Part shown: in pieces, positions 34,124-41,296 of the stretch
How the letters are laid out: the number at the start of each line of letters is the position of its first letter
How positions within the stretch are numbered: position 1 is the stretch's first letter
Position numbers and translations under genes: made by a program
The notes under the pieces: model-generated
What the model was told of the DNA's origin: nothing
Databases searched by the model: none
What the model saw: the letters and a program-made list of their open reading frames with translations, nothing else
Assembly (NCBI RefSeq): GCF_017968885.1
Contig: NZ_CP072913.1
Span: 2,712,001 to 2,776,000 of the forward strand
DNA from: Pseudomonas sp. Tri1
Lineage (GTDB): Bacteria; Pseudomonadota; Gammaproteobacteria; Pseudomonadales; Pseudomonadaceae
Reading direction: 5' to 3'
Length of the DNA: 64,000 nt

Positions 34124-34777
34124 GGTTAATACCATTTTTTAGGTGCAACGATTCAGGCACTCCATTAAGAGAGCGCCACGGGAATATAAAGTGCGCGAAC
34201 ACTTTAAATGGGTGCTGACGGATATCCTGAATAGTCGGGGCGAACGCTTTTTATGTCGCGCGCAATACAAGGCTTGCAACGGATTGCGGCCAGGCAATGT
34301 GCAGGACACAAGGCGCGAGCGCCTTCGATTTCATGGGTAAAAGATCAGGACGTTGCTGGCAAGCAGCAGACAGGCTCCGGTCTTCGCTGAATTAGCGACG
34401 CCAGATATTGCTTTTGAAGATGGCCAGAATGGCCCGGGAACAGCTGTCGGGATAGCTGTGGGAGGAACTGATAGCAGAAAGGTGATAGTACATTTTAGAC
34501 ATCCCAGTCTTGGCTAGGCACTGCGGGAATGATCGGCAGTGCGGCGAAATTACCAGTGCGCCCCAGGGCTGTCAACAGTTGGGCGGATATTAATCTTTCA
34601 TTCTTTCTTAGTGTCAATGATCAGCTGATCTATCCCGCGCATATGTAATCGCGCGTGCCCTTAACAAGAAACTCGTGCGCGCACAACTGCGGAATAGCGC
34701 AGCTGGGTATTTGTAACTTCTGTCACTAACGTAGCGGCCGTTGAGTTCCAGTAACCCATCAAACCTGAGCGGCTGAA
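34124..34777. other. Long divergent regulatory gap between trpE and the ligase operon
   Basis: About 640 bp without a credible gene, more AT-rich than its surroundings. It contains a 20-bp inverted repeat TAAAGTGCGCGAACACTTTA at 34187-34206 with 7-bp arms, a 16-bp one AAGGCGCGAGCGCCTT at 34310-34325, and a 12-bp palindrome GATCAGCTGATC at 34619-34630. I found no sequence here as good as the lux box at 16778. A short minus-strand frame near 34330 has a single Trp codon and does not look like a trp leader peptide. Confidence 0.6.
34187..34206. promoter_or_regulatory. 20-bp inverted repeat upstream of trpE
   Basis: TAAAGTG-CGCGAA-CACTTTA has 7-bp perfect arms and lies 64 bp upstream of the trpE start. 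Length and symmetry match a LuxR-family or other dimeric operator, though the arm sequence differs from the lux box at 16778. The second LuxR is a candidate binder. Confidence 0.45.
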
Positions 34778-36130
34778 ATGAAAGAGCATTTAGACACATT
34801 CAAGAAGCGGTACGATCCGATTCATCATGCCTATTGGACCGATGTCCTGAGCGACACCGCGCTGGCTGCATGGCACCAAGAACAGTTGCGGGAAGTGATC
34901 GGCCACGTGAAGCGTTCTTCGCCGTTCTATGCCAGGCACCTCGCCCAGGTCGACGAGCGTTCGCTGACCTTGGATGACCTCGTCACCTTGCCATTCACGA
35001 CCAAGGATGACTTGCGCGAAGCCGGGTTCGATATTCTGTCCGGCCCGTTGGAAGACAGCATCTTCTATTACGAGACCACAGGCACCACTGGGCCTGCCAC
35101 GCCATGCCCGCGGGACCGCAAGGAAAGCTACGCGAGCAATCGTCAACTGGCGATGGCCTATCAGGCGGTGATCGAAAAGCACTTTCCAGGTGAGAAGACC
35201 GTAGTCGGCATCATGGGGCCCACCGAGGTCCACTCCTTCGGCGACACCCTGGGCGATGTCTGCACTCAGCTCGACGTGTGCAATGCCAAGATTTGGCCGC
35301 ACTCGCCGGTGATCGGCTGGCCCAAGGCGCTGCAACTGCTCAAGGACCTGCGGATCGGGGTACTCGCTTCCGCACCGGGGCTGTTGCTGGCCATGGCCAA
35401 GGAAGCCGAGCGCCAGGGCTTCAACCCGCGCGAGGACTTCGCCCTGCGAGCTTTCATGATGAGTGGAGAGCTGTGCACTCCGGCGTTGAAGAACAACCTC
35501 TACAGCCTGTGGGGTGCGCAAGCCTACAACAGTCTGTATGGCTCCCAGGAAGCGATGATCATCGCGGCGTGCAACGCCAACGACCAACTGGTACCTCATC
35601 GTCTCAACTACATCATCGAAGTGCTTGATCCCAAAACCGGCGAGAGCCTGGGCGGTACCGGCGATGGTGAGTTGTGCGTAACCATGCTGATTCCCGGTAG
35701 CAAGCCGTTGATCCGCTACCGCACGGGCGACCTGGTCTCGATCCAGTCGCGTCCGGGCTATCCCCAATCGATGCGCCAGACCGTCAAGGTCGTCGGTCGA
35801 GTGAAGGATGCCGTGCAACTGAACGATCGTGCTTTTTCGGCCGCGCAGATCGAGCAGGCGCTGCTTGAAGGCGTGGAACAGTGCCTTGGCTATCAGATCG
35901 TCCTCAGCCGCGCCAATGAGCGCGATACCGTCATCGCCAAGCTGGAGATGTCGCGCTTCTTCGATGGCGATCGCGCACGCCTGGTGCTGCTGATCAAGGA
36001 GCGCCTGCGCGAACGGCTGGGCGTCGAAGCCACGGTCATGGTGGTGGGCGATCTTGCCGAACACGTGAACCTTGGCAGTTGGTTCAGCTGGAAAGAAGCC
36101 CGCATCGTCGATCAACGCGAAGGCCAGTGA
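34778..36130 (+). CDS. PaaK-like adenylate-forming ligase
   Basis: 450-residue enzyme of the phenylacetate-CoA ligase branch of adenylating enzymes, activating a carboxylic acid, often aromatic, as acyl-AMP and then as a thioester. The phosphate-binding loop is YYETTGTTGPATPCPR near residue 100; later motifs are SLYGSQEAMI, LIRYRTGDLV and VVGRVKDAVQLNDRAFS. The hinge and C-terminal domain are present. It leads a tightly packed seven-gene operon ending in luxI and is divergent from trpEG, so anthranilate or another aryl acid is an attractive substrate, but that is inference. The start is the first ATG with a GAGCGG-type RBS. Confidence 0.85.
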   Translation: MKEHLDTFKKRYDPIHHAYWTDVLSDTALAAWHQEQLREVIGHVKRSSPFYARHLAQVDERSLTLDDLVTLPFTTKDDLREAGFDILSGPLEDSIFYYETTGTTGPATPCPRDRKESYASNRQLAMAYQAVIEKHFPGEKTVVGIMGPTEVHSFGDTLGDVCTQLDVCNAKIWPHSPVIGWPKALQLLKDLRIGVLASAPGLLLAMAKEAERQGFNPREDFALRAFMMSGELCTPALKNNLYSLWGAQAYNSLYGSQEAMIIAACNANDQLVPHRLNYIIEVLDPKTGESLGGTGDGELCVTMLIPGSKPLIRYRTGDLVSIQSRPGYPQSMRQTVKVVGRVKDAVQLNDRAFSAAQIEQALLEGVEQCLGYQIVLSRANERDTVIAKLEMSRFFDGDRARLVLLIKERLRERLGVEATVMVVGDLAEHVNLGSWFSWKEARIVDQREGQ

Positions 36131-36138
36131 GGTCACCG

Positions 36139-36684
36139 ATGAGCTTGTCTGTTCGCGTGATCGACAGCGCCAGTGATCTGTTCGAGTCCGTCAGGCAACT
36201 GCGCAGTCGCTACCTGGGGACCAACCCGGCGAAGGAGGATGACTTCGATCGAAGGGAGCAGCTGCGCGACGCCATGTCCTACCACCTGGTTTATCTGGAC
36301 AACGACGAAGTGGTTGGGACGCTGCGCGTCACACCGCTGGGCCATGGCCTGAGTTTCGTCGAGCGGGCCGTCAATGTGCACGCCTATTTCCAGCAGTCGA
36401 CGGACGCCTTCGATGCCAATCGGCTGGTGCTGGACGAGCGCTACCGCGGCGGGCGGCACCTGCGCATGTTTCTCCTGCAGGCGGCGATCTGGCTGAAAGC
36501 CAACACCCACCTGCGATTCATCTCGGCACTGTGTCGCGGCCAACTGGCTGCGCTGTATGTCGGCCTGGGCGGGCGCGTGCTGGAGGAAGACGTGACCTGG
36601 ACCGGGGAACAGGTCGAGCGGCGCTACAGCCTCGTGTACCTGGAACTCGAAAGTGTTTACCACAATGTTAAAGGAGCCAATTGA
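36139..36684 (+). CDS. GNAT/FeeM-like acyltransferase, distantly related to LuxI
   Basis: 181 residues with the fold of N-acyl-amino-acid synthases and LuxI. It opens with a LuxI-like pattern (VRQLRSRYLGTNPAKEDDFD, then RREQLRDAMSYHLVYLDNDE), followed by VVGTLRVTPLG and FDANRLVLDERYRGG. Several LuxI catalytic landmarks, such as the Trp and the WExSRFA motif, are missing, so it is unlikely to make an AHL. It probably transfers an acyl group from a carrier or CoA to an amine, possibly using the ligase product. It starts 8 bp after the ligase stop. Confidence 0.7.
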   Translation: MSLSVRVIDSASDLFESVRQLRSRYLGTNPAKEDDFDRREQLRDAMSYHLVYLDNDEVVGTLRVTPLGHGLSFVERAVNVHAYFQQSTDAFDANRLVLDERYRGGRHLRMFLLQAAIWLKANTHLRFISALCRGQLAALYVGLGGRVLEEDVTWTGEQVERRYSLVYLELESVYHNVKGAN

Positions 36685-36685
36685 A

Positions 36686-37369
36686 ATGCAAGCATTCTTC
36701 AAGGAACTCGACGCTATCGTCGATGCGGGCTGGGCCCAGATCAAGCGGGGCGCCTACTGGAAATTCAGTCTGGACAACCCTACACCGCCAGCCCTCTACC
36801 AGCAGCTCATGTTGCAGGTGTACCACTACACCCGCTACAACTCGGTCAACCAGGCGGCTTGCGCCTACAGTGCCGACCCGGAAGAAACGACGTTGCTGCG
36901 CTTCGTCTACAAGCACGCCCTGGAAGAGCTGGGCCACGAGCGCATGGTGCTGCGCGACCTCGAGTCGGTCGGGCTGCTGCCGCAGGACATGCCGGCACCC
37001 CTGGCGCCAACCCAGGCGCTGATCGCCTTTCTCAATGATGTGGCTATCCGCAAGGGGCCGATCGCACGGCTGGGCTACAGCTATTGGGCCGAAGACGTCT
37101 ACGAGCACATCCAGCCGATCCTGGACCGGTTCCGCACTGACCTGGGCTTGAAGGACGAACAGATGACGTTCTTCGTCGCCCATTCGACCATCGATGAGAA
37201 GCACGCCGAAGAAGTGCGCACGGCCATGCAGCGTGCGGTGAAGACCGAGCAAGATCGTCGCCAGATCAAGGAAGTGGCACGCGTCACGTTGTGGCTGACC
37301 GGGCAGTTGATGGAGGAAGCGTTGCGAGCCTATCTGGCTGGCGAAGAAGGGCTGCGAGAGGCCTCCTGA
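36686..37369 (+). CDS. Heme-oxygenase-like diiron oxidase/oxygenase (HDO, TenA/PqqC fold)
   Basis: 227-residue all-helical protein. Iron-ligand motifs are Glu81-x-x-His84 (EELGHE) and His166-xxx-Asp170-xx-His173 (HSTIDEKH), with Glu136/Glu140 in YWAEDVYEH as further candidates. This is the pattern of the iron-containing redox family (UndA, BesC, SznF central domain, CADD), which performs N-oxygenation, desaturation or carbon-carbon cleavage with oxygen. ATG at 36686 has AAGGAG upstream and lies 1 bp after the acyltransferase stop. The flavin reductase encoded next could supply electrons. Substrate unknown. Confidence 0.82.
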   Translation: MQAFFKELDAIVDAGWAQIKRGAYWKFSLDNPTPPALYQQLMLQVYHYTRYNSVNQAACAYSADPEETTLLRFVYKHALEELGHERMVLRDLESVGLLPQDMPAPLAPTQALIAFLNDVAIRKGPIARLGYSYWAEDVYEHIQPILDRFRTDLGLKDEQMTFFVAHSTIDEKHAEEVRTAMQRAVKTEQDRRQIKEVARVTLWLTGQLMEEALRAYLAGEEGLREAS

Positions 37370-37372
37370 ATC

Positions 37373-37984
37373 ATGAATCTGACCATCATTGTTGGCTCTA
37401 GCCGACCTTGTGGTGTCAGTGCACGGGTGGTGGCGCTGGTGCGCCGCCACTTGGGCGAGGAGGTCGAGGTCGATGCCATCTGGCTCAAGGACTACCGGAT
37501 CGATTATTGCGATGCCGACAACGCCTGCTCAGACCAGGACTGCGAGTTGCAGGACGACGTCGGGCAGTTGGTGGCGCGGCTGGATCGCGCCGATGCGGTG
37601 CTCTATCTCCCCGTCATGCACGCCTACGGCACCAACAGTCGTTTCCAGGCGTTTCTGGAGCGAGTCGGCTATGGCTTCCTGCGTCCACGCCAACGTCCCC
37701 TGCGCGACAAGCTCGCGGCGATTGCGGTGGTCGGTCGGCGCTATGGGCACACGGCTGTTTTCTCCCAGGTCGCGCTGAACGTACTGCTCAACAAGATGAT
37801 TCTCGTCGGCTCGGGATTCCCGCCGTGCTTCCAGACACAGCTGGCCCACGATCCAGAAGCGGAACAGGCCTTGTGCGAGACGCTGGACCGGCTCTGTGAG
37901 CACTACCGTCGACTTCATCCAACGGAGGTTGCCACAAGCAAGCCGGAAAGAATCCTGCGGCCCATTCAATTTCAGAAGGGATAA
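37373..37984 (+). CDS. Flavodoxin-fold NAD(P)H:FMN reductase
   Basis: 203-residue flavodoxin-like protein. The FMN phosphate loop is IIVGSSRPCGVSARV at the N-terminus, and LYLPVMHAYGTNSRFQAFLE provides the isoalloxazine contact. It carries CDADNACSDQDC (residues about 45-56) like the cysteine-rich insert of iron-sulfur flavoproteins, so an Fe-S cluster is possible. It starts 3 bp after the diiron protein and probably reduces it or a product. A quinone-type reductase is the alternative. Confidence 0.82.
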   Translation: MNLTIIVGSSRPCGVSARVVALVRRHLGEEVEVDAIWLKDYRIDYCDADNACSDQDCELQDDVGQLVARLDRADAVLYLPVMHAYGTNSRFQAFLERVGYGFLRPRQRPLRDKLAAIAVVGRRYGHTAVFSQVALNVLLNKMILVGSGFPPCFQTQLAHDPEAEQALCETLDRLCEHYRRLHPTEVATSKPERILRPIQFQKG

Positions 37985-37989
37985 CTGTC

Positions 37990-38895
37990 ATGCCATTGAA
38001 AGATTCATTGCTGGCGCTGCTGGTCGCGTTGCTCTGGGGCGCCCAGGTTACCGCCGTGAAGATGGGGGGCGCCGAGCTGCCGCCTATCCTCATGGTCGCC
38101 ATGCGCTACGCGATCATGGCGCTGTTTCTCCTGCCCTTGCTCAAGCGGGTCAAGCGTGAGCAGTTCGGGGCCGTGGCCGTGATCGCCACGATCACCGGCA
38201 CTTTGCATTTTGGTTTGCTGTATTGCGGTATCGCCCGGGTAGACGCCTCTACCTCGGCAATCATCTATCAGTTGACGGCCCCGTTTACCCTGATTCTGGC
38301 GTTCGCGTTATTGGGTGAAGTCCTGAAAATGCGCGTACTGGCGGGCATTGTGCTGGCGTTCGCCGGCGTCCTGGTACTGCTGGTCAAACCGTCGGCGAGC
38401 GGGACCTTCGTCGGCATGCTCCTGGTGGCGCTCGCGGCCTTGGCATTCGCTGTCGGATCGGTGTTGACCAAGCGTCTTGGGCCGCTGGACCCGCTGGCCT
38501 TGAGTGCCTGGACCGCTGTCATCGCCGCACCGCAACTGTTGCTGTGGTCCTTCATCCAGGAAGGCGGACAATGGGCAAGCATCCATACGGCCAGCGCTCA
38601 GGCGTGGTGGGCAGTGCTGTACACAGCGCTCAGTGGTGGTCTGCTGGGGTTCGGTCTGTGGTTCTGGTTGCTTGGACGCAACTCGATGCAGCAGCTGAGT
38701 CCGTATTTGCTTCTGGTGCCAATGTTTGCGATCGCCGTCAGCCAGATCATGCTCGCCGAAGGCATTAGCCAGCGCCTGCTGATCGGGGCCGTGTTGACGT
38801 TGTCCGGCGTGGCGCTCTGCCAACTACGGCTGCCCGCAAAACTCTTTCTCAAGGGCGCTAGCAAAGGGCAAGGAGTGGCGGATGAACAGCGTTGA
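37990..38895 (+). CDS. EamA/DMT-family exporter
   Basis: 301 residues with ten predicted transmembrane helices in two EamA repeats (LLVALLWGAQVTAVKMGG at the start, LVALAALAFAVGSVLTKRLG in the second). The family exports metabolites and amino-acid derivatives from the cytoplasm. It is encoded 5 bp after the flavin reductase and overlaps the hydrolase gene by 14 bp, which makes it the likely exporter of the cluster product. Confidence 0.88.
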   Translation: MPLKDSLLALLVALLWGAQVTAVKMGGAELPPILMVAMRYAIMALFLLPLLKRVKREQFGAVAVIATITGTLHFGLLYCGIARVDASTSAIIYQLTAPFTLILAFALLGEVLKMRVLAGIVLAFAGVLVLLVKPSASGTFVGMLLVALAALAFAVGSVLTKRLGPLDPLALSAWTAVIAAPQLLLWSFIQEGGQWASIHTASAQAWWAVLYTALSGGLLGFGLWFWLLGRNSMQQLSPYLLLVPMFAIAVSQIMLAEGISQRLLIGAVLTLSGVALCQLRLPAKLFLKGASKGQGVADEQR

Positions 38896-39784
38896 TCGAC
38901 TGTTGCTTGGCAGCTTGCGCCTGGTCCAGCGCTGGCGGTTCGGTTTGAGGCTGCGCTGGCACACCAGTGGGCAAGGGCGCTTGGCCTACCTGCAAGGCAC
39001 TGCGCCTCAGAAGGGGCCGACACTGGTCATCCTTCATGGCTTGGGCGCCAGCAAGGACCAGTGGGGGCCCGCGATGCTGGGCATGGCGCGCCATTACCCT
39101 TGTGTTTTCGTCGATTTACCAGGGCATGGTCAATCCTTGTACGAGTCGCGTGCAGGCTTCGGACCGCAGGCCTTGCTGCCAGCGCTGGAGGGCTTGTTGG
39201 AAACGGTAGGCGAGGGGCCCTTCGTGCTGGTCGGCAGCTCTTTAGGCGGTTGCGTGGCCGGGCTGTATGCCGCGAAGTACCCGCAGCGTGTCAGTCATCT
39301 GGTCTTGCTGGCACCGGCTGGCCTCGGTCCGACGGTGTTAGGGCCGGCATTACAAGCCAGCCTGCAAGGGCAAGGAACCGTCTTCGGCTACCGTACGGTC
39401 GAGGAGATGAAGCGCTTCTGGAGCCTGGTGTTCAAGCGGCCTCCCCAGGTGCGAGGACGCCTGGCGCAGGCCATGGCAGCCAGCGGTAAATCGAGGTTTG
39501 CTGCCGTGCAGCGGGCCATCGAGGATTTTCGCCGCGAAGGCCTGGACGTCCTTCTCGAACGGCTTCCGCAGATCGCTTCGAAGACGCTGGTGATCTGGGG
39601 GCGACATGACCAAGTGTTCCTGCCCGTCGCCCTGGAGAACCTGCTCCAACAACTGCCCGATGCCCGTGGTCAGGTCATCGAGGACTGCGGGCATGTGCCC
39701 TACCTTGAACGGGGTGCCGAGGTGGTCGCGGCCATCACAGGGTTCCTATCAACCTCCCGTGCCGGGGGGGATCGACCATGCTAG
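38882..39784 (+). CDS. Alpha/beta-fold hydrolase
   Basis: 300 residues. Oxyanion motif LHGLGASKDQWG, nucleophile elbow with Ser120 in VGSSLGG, acidic residue in WGRHDQVF and catalytic His in EDCGHVPYLERG: the complete triad of the carboxylesterase/MhpC-type group. It overlaps both the exporter gene (14 bp) and luxI (7 bp). It could release a product from a thioester made by the ligase, or hydrolyse an ester or lactone. Substrate unknown. Confidence 0.87.
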   Translation: MNSVDRLLLGSLRLVQRWRFGLRLRWHTSGQGRLAYLQGTAPQKGPTLVILHGLGASKDQWGPAMLGMARHYPCVFVDLPGHGQSLYESRAGFGPQALLPALEGLLETVGEGPFVLVGSSLGGCVAGLYAAKYPQRVSHLVLLAPAGLGPTVLGPALQASLQGQGTVFGYRTVEEMKRFWSLVFKRPPQVRGRLAQAMAASGKSRFAAVQRAIEDFRREGLDVLLERLPQIASKTLVIWGRHDQVFLPVALENLLQQLPDARGQVIEDCGHVPYLERGAEVVAAITGFLSTSRAGGDRPC

Positions 39785-40383
39785 AAGTGATTGCCAGCAC
39801 CCGCAGCGAGATGTCCCCGGCCTTGTTCAAGGCACTGGCGCGCTATCGGTATGAAGTGTTCGTCAAGGGCCTCGGCTGGGCATTGCCCTGCGCCGAGGGC
39901 TTTGAGGTGGATGACTTTGATCGGCCGGATACGGTGTATGTCCTGGCCCGCGACAGTAGGCAGGAAATCGTCGGATGCGCGCGGTTGATTCCTACCGATC
40001 GTCCCTTTCTGTTGGGGGAGGTGTTTCCCCAGTTGATGGGCGACACGCCGTTACCGTCCTCAAGTTCCGTCTGGGAGTTGTCGCGGTTCGCCAGCCGACG
40101 TCCACTGTCGCGACGCGCCCAGGTCATGCGGGCCTGGCACGACACCACATGGCTGATGAGCAAGGTTATCGGCGTCGCGCAGACCCTCGGCGCACGGCGG
40201 TTGATCGCATTCAGTGCGCCGGGAAACGAGCGCCTGCTCAGGCGCATGGGGGTCAGCACTCACAGGATTGCGGGGCCGCAGATGGTCAATGAGTTTCCCG
40301 TGGTGCCTTTCTGGATCAATGTAGCGGGTTATCGTCACCGTACAGTTGCAGAGAAGACTCAACGCGAGTGCCAGCCCAACTGA
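39778..40383 (+). CDS. LuxI-family acyl-homoserine-lactone synthase
   Basis: 201 residues with every LuxI landmark: Arg24 and Phe28 (RYEVFVKGLGW), Trp34, Glu43/Asp45/Asp48 (FEVDDFDRPD), Arg69 (GCARLIPT), and Glu100/Arg103 in VWELSRFASRR. It makes an N-acyl-homoserine lactone from S-adenosylmethionine and an acyl donor. It is the last gene of the ligase operon, so signal synthesis is tied to pathway expression, a positive-feedback layout. Whether the donor is acyl-ACP or the acyl-CoA of the PaaK-like ligase (as in aryl-HSL synthases) is open. Its end overlaps the convergent kdgR end by 25 bp. Confidence 0.92.
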   Translation: MLEVIASTRSEMSPALFKALARYRYEVFVKGLGWALPCAEGFEVDDFDRPDTVYVLARDSRQEIVGCARLIPTDRPFLLGEVFPQLMGDTPLPSSSSVWELSRFASRRPLSRRAQVMRAWHDTTWLMSKVIGVAQTLGARRLIAFSAPGNERLLRRMGVSTHRIAGPQMVNEFPVVPFWINVAGYRHRTVAEKTQRECQPN

Positions 40384-41141
40384 GCTGAAATCTGTTGCGT
40401 AGCTTCCATCAGTTGCTTGACGTAGTCCTGCTTCAACTCTTCCCGGAAGCGAAAACACGGGAATGAAACGCTCATGCCGCCGATCACGTGACCGAAACGG
40501 TCGCGAATCGGCGCCGCCAGGCAGCGCATGTTGTCTTCGAATTCTTCATGGTCTTCGGCATAGCCTTGTCGGCGAACGGTTTCCAATTCTTCCAGATAGG
40601 CTTGGACGCTGGTCAGTGTGTTGGCCGTGCGGCGCTCGAAGCTTTCTTCCTTGAGGTGCGCGAGCAACTCATCTTCTTCAAGCCAGGCCATCAGCACCTT
40701 GCCGATGCCGGTGCAATACAGCGGCGCTCGCCGACCGATACGCGAGTACATGCGCAGGTTGTACTTGGAGTCGATCTTGTGCACGTAGACGATGCTGCCT
40801 TCGTCAAGAATCCCCAGGTGAACCGTCTCGCCCGTCAGCTCGTTGATCCGCCGCATGCCTGGCTCCGCCTCCCGGACGATATCCAGGTGGGGCAGGGCCT
40901 GGGCGCCCAGTTCAAATAACCGGACGCTGAGACGATAGCGATCCTCGGCATCCTGCACCACATACCCCCGCGCCTTGAGCGACTGCAAAAAGCGATAAAC
41001 CGTGGCCTTGGACATGTCCAGTTTGGTGGCGATTTCCGAGACACCGCTTTCTTCCGGATGCTCGGCCAGGGCCTCGAGAACGGCCATGGTCCGGCCCACC
41101 GCCGATACCAGCTCGTTGTTTGGGATGACGCTGTGGTCCAT
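40359..41141 (-). CDS. kdgR: IclR-family regulator, KdgR-like
   Basis: 260 residues. The winged HTH at about 12-70 (LVSAVGRTMAVLEALAEHPE and MSKATVYRFLQSLKARGY) is followed by an IclR effector domain with VHLGILDEGSIVYVHKID, PLYCTGIGKVLMAW and VIGGMSVSFPCFRF. It is closest in type to KdgR, which responds to 2-keto-3-deoxygluconate. ATG at 41141 has GGAG upstream. It is divergent from kdgK, and two near-identical inverted boxes in the shared promoter (41191-41208, 41253-41270) match the KdgR half-site TGAAAC. Likely represses the sugar-acid operon. Confidence 0.85.
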   Translation of the reverse strand: MDHSVIPNNELVSAVGRTMAVLEALAEHPEESGVSEIATKLDMSKATVYRFLQSLKARGYVVQDAEDRYRLSVRLFELGAQALPHLDIVREAEPGMRRINELTGETVHLGILDEGSIVYVHKIDSKYNLRMYSRIGRRAPLYCTGIGKVLMAWLEEDELLAHLKEESFERRTANTLTSVQAYLEELETVRRQGYAEDHEEFEDNMRCLAAPIRDRFGHVIGGMSVSFPCFRFREELKQDYVKQLMEATQQISAQLGWHSR

Positions 41142-41190
41142 GAAGGCTCCAACGTGAAAAGTAAAACCCAAGGATATACGCAAGCAGAAC

Positions 41191-41208
41191 AAAACGCTGT
41201 TTCATTTT
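41191..41208. promoter_or_regulatory. KdgR-type operator box 1
   Basis: AAAACGCTGTTTCATTTT lies just upstream of the kdgK -35 element. It is the reverse complement of box 2 at 16 of 18 positions and carries the GTTTCA half-site of the KdgR consensus TGAAACANNGTTTCA. Confidence 0.65.
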
Positions 41209-41211
41209 TGC

Positions 41212-41239
41212 TTGACGAGCCGGGAAATCTGATTAGACT
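41212..41239 (+). promoter_or_regulatory. Predicted sigma-70 promoter of the kdgK operon
   Basis: TTGACG (41212-41217) is separated by 16 bp from TAGACT (41234-41239). KdgR boxes lie on both sides, so a bound regulator would cover the promoter, consistent with repression relieved by 2-keto-3-deoxygluconate. Confidence 0.55.
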
Positions 41240-41252
41240 CGGGCCTTGAAAG

Positions 41253-41270
41253 AAAATGAAACGCCGTTTT
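41253..41270. promoter_or_regulatory. KdgR-type operator box 2
   Basis: AAAATGAAACGCCGTTTT lies downstream of the predicted kdgK start point and 26 bp before the ATG. Its centre is 62 bp (about six helical turns) from box 1, so both could be bound on the same face of DNA. Confidence 0.65.
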
Positions 41271-41296
41271 AAAAACATAAAAAAGGCGCGTTGATT

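Noticed and set aside
34245..34331. Short minus-strand frame upstream of trpE as a trp leader peptide
   Set aside because: It contains one Trp codon only, and no terminator/antiterminator pair with a U-run is visible before trpE.
34790..36136. 448-codon minus-strand frame opposite the PaaK-like ligase
   Set aside because: The plus-strand frame has the adenylating motifs and operon spacing; the antisense translation does not resemble a protein family.
15216..41141. Recent mobile island carrying the quorum/trp cluster
   Set aside because: No integrase, IS, tRNA attachment site or flanking direct repeat is visible, and base usage looks like that of the neighbours. Acquisition by homologous exchange remains possible.
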